64,000 bases of DNA from Pomphorhynchus laevis (taxonomy: Eukaryota > Acanthocephala > Palaeacanthocephala > Echinorhynchida > Pomphorhynchidae). The notes beneath the pieces were generated by a model, which worked only from the letters and a program-made list of their open reading frames with translations, searched no databases and was not told the DNA's origin. The stretch is taken from contig WNNJ02002146.1 of assembly GCA_012934845.2 (NCBI GenBank), positions 1 to 64,000 on the forward strand. The letters run 5' to 3'. A program made the position numbers and the translations under genes. Shown here piece after piece: positions 59,048-64,000 of this stretch (the first letter of the stretch is position 1; each line of letters opens with the position of its first letter).

Positions 59048-62000
59048 ATATAATATAATACATTAAATAATGAAATTTTAAGAATTGCAACAATTTGTAA
59101 TGATATTGGCTTTCTTCAAAATCGTTTAAAATGATTGGCTTTCTTCAAAATCATTTATCCTTATTCAAAGTATTTATCTAGATATTAACATTAAATCAGC
59201 ATCAATTATAACTCTTATTAATTTATGATTATTATATTAATTTATTATTTATTAATTTATTATTAATTATTAATTTATATAGTCAAGATGACATATTTAA
59301 ATGACATATTTAAATGACATTTTTAATATAATTTAATTTATGACATTTTTAATATATGTAAGATATAAAATATATGAAATTTATTTATATTGAGCAATTT
59401 TTATTAAATATATCATGCATACCATATAATATAAAATATAATACATTAAATAATGAAATTTTAAGAATTGCAACAATATGTAATGATATTGGCTTTCTTC
59501 AAAATCATTTAAATAATTTAATAGATACATATTTTAAACTAGGTTACTATAAAAATAACATCAAGCAGAAAATAGTAAAATATATAAATCAACACAATAA
59601 TACAAAGAATAAATTTAAACTCTTAAGTGGCAAATTTTTATGGATGGATAATAAATAATATACTTTGCATTAGAATAAGATACTAGATAGTTATTTCAGA
59701 GGAAATACATCATTAGCATGTATTTGGCCCCGCTGCTATGTTGGGTAGAGGAGTTAGGGGCCGAAACCTGATAGCATAGCAGTTCCTCCTGATGACCTCT
59801 AATTCTTATTCTGATACAACGTCTGTTATTTATTAGTCAATTCATAAAAATGACGTTTATTTTGAATTTCATTTTTTTTAACTTGATTTAAATGATAAAA
59901 AATCTAAAAACAATTATTAATTTTATTATTTAATAAAAATGATAAAGAAGGTGTATATCTAGATATGAACATTAAATTAACATTAACTAAAACTACTATT
60001 AATTTATATCGTAAAGATGACATATTTAAATTTACAAGAAACATATTTTTGCATGAGCATTCATGCATACCATATAATATAAAATATAATACATTAAATA
60101 ATGAAATTTTAAGAATTGCAACAATATGTAATGATATTGGTTTTCTTCAAAATCATTTAAATAATTTAATAGATACATATTTTAAACAAGGTTACTATAA
60201 AGATACCATCAAGCAGAAAATAGTAAAATATATAAATCAACACAAAATTATATTAAATATAAATTTGAAATCATTTGCGGAACATTTTTATGTATGGATA
60301 ATAAATAATATACTTTGTATTAGAATAAGATACTATATAATCAAATTTCATTAGAGGAAATACGTCCTTAACTCGTATTTGACCCCGCTGCTATGTTTGG
60401 TAGAGGAATTCAGCGTCGAAACCTGATAGCATAGCTGCTCCTCCTGATAATCTCTAGTCCTTATTCTTATACAACGTCTGTTATTTATTAGTATTTTTAT
60501 TACTTATCTTTATTTTATTTTTATTCTCTATGTCTAATTATGATACATGGTCTGTTATTTTTAGTCAATTCATAAAAATGACTTTTATTTTAAATTTCAA
60601 TTTTTTATTTTAACTTGATTTAAATTATAAAAAATCATATAACAATTATTTATTTTATTATTTAATTATTAAATTTTGATTTAGCATTGTTATGTTTTGT
60701 TTATTTTATAATTATATTAAATACGTTGACTCAGTTAGCTGATTTGATTAGTATAATTATAAAATAAACAAAACATAATAATGCTAAATCAAAATTTAAT
60801 AATTAAATAATAAAATAAATAATTGTTTTAAGATTTTTTATAATTTAAATCAAGTTAAAATAAAAAAATTGAAATTTAAAATAGACTAATAAATAACAAA
60901 CGTTGTATCAAAATAAGAATTAGAGGTCATCATAAGGAACTGATTGACTCTAGTTAGAATAAGAATTATTCTAATTATCCTCGAATAAGAATAAGAAGTA
61001 TCTATCTAGCTAAACATCTAGTTATCTAGCTGTTTAATAAACACTATGTTTCAATACCTGGGATAGTATATGAGCGCAAAGTTTACGATTCAATTTTTTA
61101 TTTTAACTTGATTTAAATTATAAAAAATCATATAACAATTATTTATTTTATTATTTAATCATTAAATTTTGATTTAGCATTTTTATGTTTTGTTTAGTTT
61201 ATTATTATATTAAATACGTAGACTCAATTAGCTTATTTGGTTTATTGTAAATTTTTGTTCTGATGATATCAGTAATAAATAATGTATCGATAAATACATG
61301 CTTACCGTATAATATAAAATATAATTTAAATAATGAAATTTTAAGAATTGCAACAATATGTAATAATATTGGTCCTGATAATGATTGCAGGAGCTATCGA
61401 AATATAGAATTTCAATCAAATAAAGGATATTTTCTTCTTCGTTCCTATAACAATATATATTTAAATGAAAGAATATTGTGGATTTAGTAAAATATACAAA
61501 TTAACAATAAAAGGTGTTTTAATGGGTGGTAATAGTAGCCCTTATATATTTAGATATGAACATTAAATTGACATCAATTAAAACTAATTTTAATTTATAT
61601 CGTAAAGATGACATTTAAATTTACAGGAAACATATTTTTGCATGAGCATTAAAACTAATTTTAATTTATATCGTAAAGATAACATTTAAATTTACAAGAA
61701 ACATATTTTTGCATGAGCATTCATGCATACCATATAATATAAAATATAATACATTAAATAATGAAATTTTAAGAATTGCAACAATATGTAATGATATTGA
61801 CTTTCTTCAAAATCATTTAAATAATTTAATAGATACATATTTTAAACTAGGTTATTATAAAAATAACATCAAGCAGAAAATAGTAAAATATATAAATCAA
61901 CACAATAATATAAAGAATAAATTTAAACTCTTAAGTGGCAAATTTTTATGAATGAATAATATAATAGATAATATACTTTGTATTAAAATAAAATACTAAT

Positions 62001-62080
62001 AAGCAAATTTCATCGGAGGAAATACGTCATTAGCATGTATTTGACCCCGCTGCTATGTTGGGAACCTGGGAGTAGGGCCT
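59048..62080 (+). mobile_element. Tandem units from a third Penelope-like element
   Basis: Copies lie at about 59048-59150 (short), 59374-59860, 59945-60600, 61265-61485 (short) and 61555-62080. Each encodes the same peptide: FLHEHSCIPYNIKYNTLNN, EILRIATICNDIGFLQNHLN, NLIDTYFKLGYYKNNIKQKI. The 59965 copy adds MNIKLTLTKTTINLYRKDDI upstream. The order LDM.I......LYRK, SCIPYNIKY, LRIATIC, F...L, F..GYY...I matches the region just after motif C in PLE reverse transcriptases. A non-coding tail with CTGCTATG, GCCGAAACCTGATAG and CATAGCAG follows most units. The units are broken relics. Confidence 0.68.
60560..60930. repeat. Large palindrome within the PLE units
   Basis: The tail sequence from about 60560 to 60720 (TTTTAACTTGATTTAAATTA, AAATTTTGATTTAGCATTG, TTATGTTTTGTTTATTTTAT) is repeated in inverse order from about 60755 to 60930. 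The unpaired centre of about 35 bp contains ACGTTGACTCAGTTAGCTGA. Arms are about 160-170 bp with few mismatches. Confidence 0.75.
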
Positions 62081-63059
62081 TATAAAATCATTTGCATAAT
62101 TATTGTACGAAATATTATAATTCATTAGACGTTTAAAGTATTGCCAGAATATGTTAGTCTGCTTAATGATTTAATAGGAAAACTAGGAAACTAGTTATTA
62201 ACAGAAAATCGTAAATTCGTAAGTGGGCAATTTTTAAGGATAGTACATTTTTAAAGATACTATGCGTTAGAATAAGATATGATTATATATTATCACATTA
62301 CATCCGAAAAAATGTCTCTGGTACAACTGATATATTGGTTCAAATAACAGGGACAGCAACCCTTTTCTTTCATTACAAGAAGGCGAGGAAACAGGAATAT
62401 TTATTTGATTAGAAAAATCCAATATTTCGACGGCACTACATCACGTCATCTTCAGGGTTGTAATTAGCTAGAACACTTATAAATTTTCTTTAAGAAAATT
62501 TATTAATTTAATAACTAAAATAATTAATTATTTTAAATGATTATTTTAGATATTTATGATGCTGATATTTCATCATCATATCTTATATAATAGATTTGAT
62601 CCTTTTGATAATATTTAATTATTAATATTAGTTTTATCTAATATTGATAATTAAATATTATTATTTCATCAGTTAGATACTGATTAATTAATACATTATA
62701 AATTAATAAATTATAAATTAGATATTATATTTTTTTGTAATTTATGATAGTTAAATAATAAATTTGTAATTTATTATAGCTTTAGCTAATTGATTGAAAA
62801 ATGATTCAATTATAATTTGGCTTGCACGATAAGTGCAAACCAAATGAATTTTCAATTTACATTTGATCGTTTTTATTTTTTATTAATATTTTATTAATTT
62901 TAATATTGATAAAATTATATTATTATTTTATGATATTAAAATGAAATTTAATTTCATTTAAATTAATAATTCAAAACATTTTTCTCATTAACAAAACATT
63001 TATTGTCTGTAATTGATTACATTATTCATTTAAATTCGCGAATTTTAAGATAATTGGCA
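62081..63059. other. No gene recognised upstream of PSENEN
   Basis: Unassigned AT-rich sequence. A PLE-like tail word (GACCCCGCTGCTATGTTGGG) occurs just before, and the hammerhead-like hairpin at 62425-62455 lies inside. No promoter motif could be assigned. Confidence 0.45.
62425..62455 (-). ncRNA. Hammerhead-like hairpin (CTGAAGA/GAAA)
   Basis: The minus strand reads CTGAAGA, T, GACG, an 11-base loop, CGTC, GAAA. CTGAAGA fits the CUGANGA strand, and GACG/CGTC would be stem II. An extra T sits between strand 1 and the stem, and no cleavage strand is obvious. Similar CCTGAAGATGACG hairpins are common in animal repeats, so activity is doubtful. Confidence 0.3.
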
Positions 63060-63271
63060 ATGGAAGAAGATGATTCTTTGCGAATTACTGAAAAATTGAA
63101 AATATGCAAAATTTACTATATCGGTAATATTTTCTTTTATCCGGAAAAACTAAAATTTATTTTTCGAAGCTGGATTCTTTCTCTTGCCATTTCTGTGGAT
63201 AATAAATTTCTGCTGGTTCTACAATGAAGCTTTTCGAATTGAATCGGACGAAAAGCCACTATTTCGCAAAT
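63060..63271 (+). CDS. PSENEN: Gamma-secretase subunit PEN-2, first two exons (partial)
   Basis: PEN-2 is the small membrane subunit that activates presenilin in gamma-secretase (Notch and APP processing; ER, Golgi and plasma membrane). Exons: 63060-63123 and 63170-63271, split by a 46-bp GT/AG intron with a phase-1 join. The 55 codons read MEEDDSLRITEKLKICKIYY, then IAGFFLLPFLWIINFCWFYN and EAFRIESDEKPLFRK. Human PEN-2 has [20 protein letters not shown] and LWLVNIFWFFREAF, the same pattern including the first membrane segment. The 3' donor is GTAAGT. The next exon, with the second membrane helix, is not visible before 64000. No in-frame stop or lost residue is seen. Confidence 0.88.
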
Positions 63272-64000
63272 GTAAGTTTAAATTTATACTTAAAAAGTAT
63301 GAATTAAAAATGAAGATACAATGCTTTAAATAAACCTATTAGATCAATAAGTATAGTATAACTATATTATAGTTATTAGGGTATATTAACTATTGTATAG
63401 TTTAGATTTTAAACGCTTTGCCGAATCATTTTAATGCCGAACGGATTTTATTGATTATTTAGTGAAATAACGTTTATATCGCAAATATTCATAATATTTA
63501 TAATCATTATTATTTAATGATTATTTTATTTATAATTATTTATTTACGATAATTAAATTATTTAATTAATAAAAAATAAAAATTATTTAATTAATAAATT
63601 AGTTAATTTATAAAGTATTTAAATAAATAATAAATTATTTACCTTATTGCTAATATTAGTGCCTAATTTTTAGTCAATGCTGGAATCTTGGTTTGCTGCT
63701 GAAAACTGTTTGCAATGTTTGTATGTTGTTAAACCCAGATAGCATAAGACTTTAAGTTGGGTGGTAATCGCATGTATGTTCCTTTACAATGCGTTTTTGA
63801 GTGACACAAAACTTCCACATCTTTATTCTGAAATTCGGTATCTTGCAATATGTTTTATATGACGATATGATCAGTTTTGAATCAATTATAAACGAATAGT
63901 TTCGGCTAAAATAAAATATTAAAAAAGTTAACATTTTTTAATTTAACTTGAATGCATCTGTGAGCTGAAATTCTTCTGGTTGTGGCACAATATTATCCTC
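63272..64000. other. PSENEN intron 2 (partial); no exon recognised
   Basis: AT-rich. I looked for the TM2 exon (W/YSAVG.LFW-type) in frame with the phase-1 donor and found none. Confidence 0.5.

Noticed and set aside
59700-59830. Hammerhead in the tail GCCGAAACCTGATAGCATAG followed by CTGATGAC
   Set aside because: The words are in the wrong circular order, two bases separate the possible stem II from GAAA, and no cleavage triplet is present.
63650-63735. Candidate PSENEN third exon after TTTTTAG near 63671
   Set aside because: In the required phase the frame reads FNAGILVCC then stop and does not resemble the second membrane helix of PEN-2.
63938-64000. Minus-strand open frame EDNIVPQPEEFQLTDAFKLN then stop at the window edge
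   Set aside because: It looks protein-like, but 20 codons at an edge without a splice site or a known family are not enough.
1-64000. CRISPR arrays, bacterial operons, rRNA or tRNA genes
   Set aside because: Nothing in the window resembles them; spliced animal genes and LINEs show that it is eukaryotic nuclear DNA.

Overview
The window is very AT-rich animal DNA. It contains three recognisable host genes in a landscape dominated by LINEs, Penelope-like elements (PLEs), small inverted-repeat elements and satellites. Very short introns (44, 46, 47 and 68 bp) sit beside kilobase introns. The LINE set is CR1, L2-like, RTE and I-like, together with GIY-YIG Penelope elements. This suits an invertebrate, and a flatworm is my best guess, but nothing here fixes the phylum.

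Host genes. The left edge holds the 5' end of the DNA polymerase epsilon catalytic subunit gene (POLE, minus strand, 2297 to 533, running off the window). The centre holds a complete eight-exon gene for the SUMO-activating enzyme subunit SAE1/Aos1 (minus strand, 37510 to 26946, 333 codons plus stop). The right edge holds the first two exons of the gamma-secretase subunit PEN-2 (PSENEN, plus strand, 63060 to 63271). These genes are split over small exons and were found by reading splice sites and protein motifs.

Layout. 0-2.3 kb: POLE. 2.6-6.9 kb: a fold-back element beside an I-like LINE. 7.2-9.6 kb: a Penelope-like element with GIY-YIG endonuclease and its terminal unit between two (TA)n runs. 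9.7-12.2 kb: a CR1-type LINE. 12.2-21 kb: relics of RTE, CR1, PLE, an IS630/mariner-type transposon and an unplaced repeat ORF. 21.8-22.9 kb: a 228-bp satellite. 22.9-26.9 kb: no recognised gene. 26.9-37.5 kb: SAE1, whose introns carry several small elements, one of them with a hammerhead ribozyme core. 37.8-42.4 kb: about eleven copies of a 361-bp unit matching the terminal unit of the 7-9 kb PLE, ending about 290 bp from the SAE1 start codon. 42.4-58.7 kb: LINE graveyard (an RTE, three copies of an L2-like family, a CR1 between 128-bp direct repeats). 59-62.1 kb: AT-rich tandem PLE-derived units and a palindrome. 63 kb: PSENEN.

The most unusual signal is the combination of hammerhead-like cores (27.4, 7.2 and 62.4 kb) with Penelope-derived tandem units. 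The 27.4-kb core has textbook strands 1 and 2 and lies in the sense strand of a SAE1 intron.
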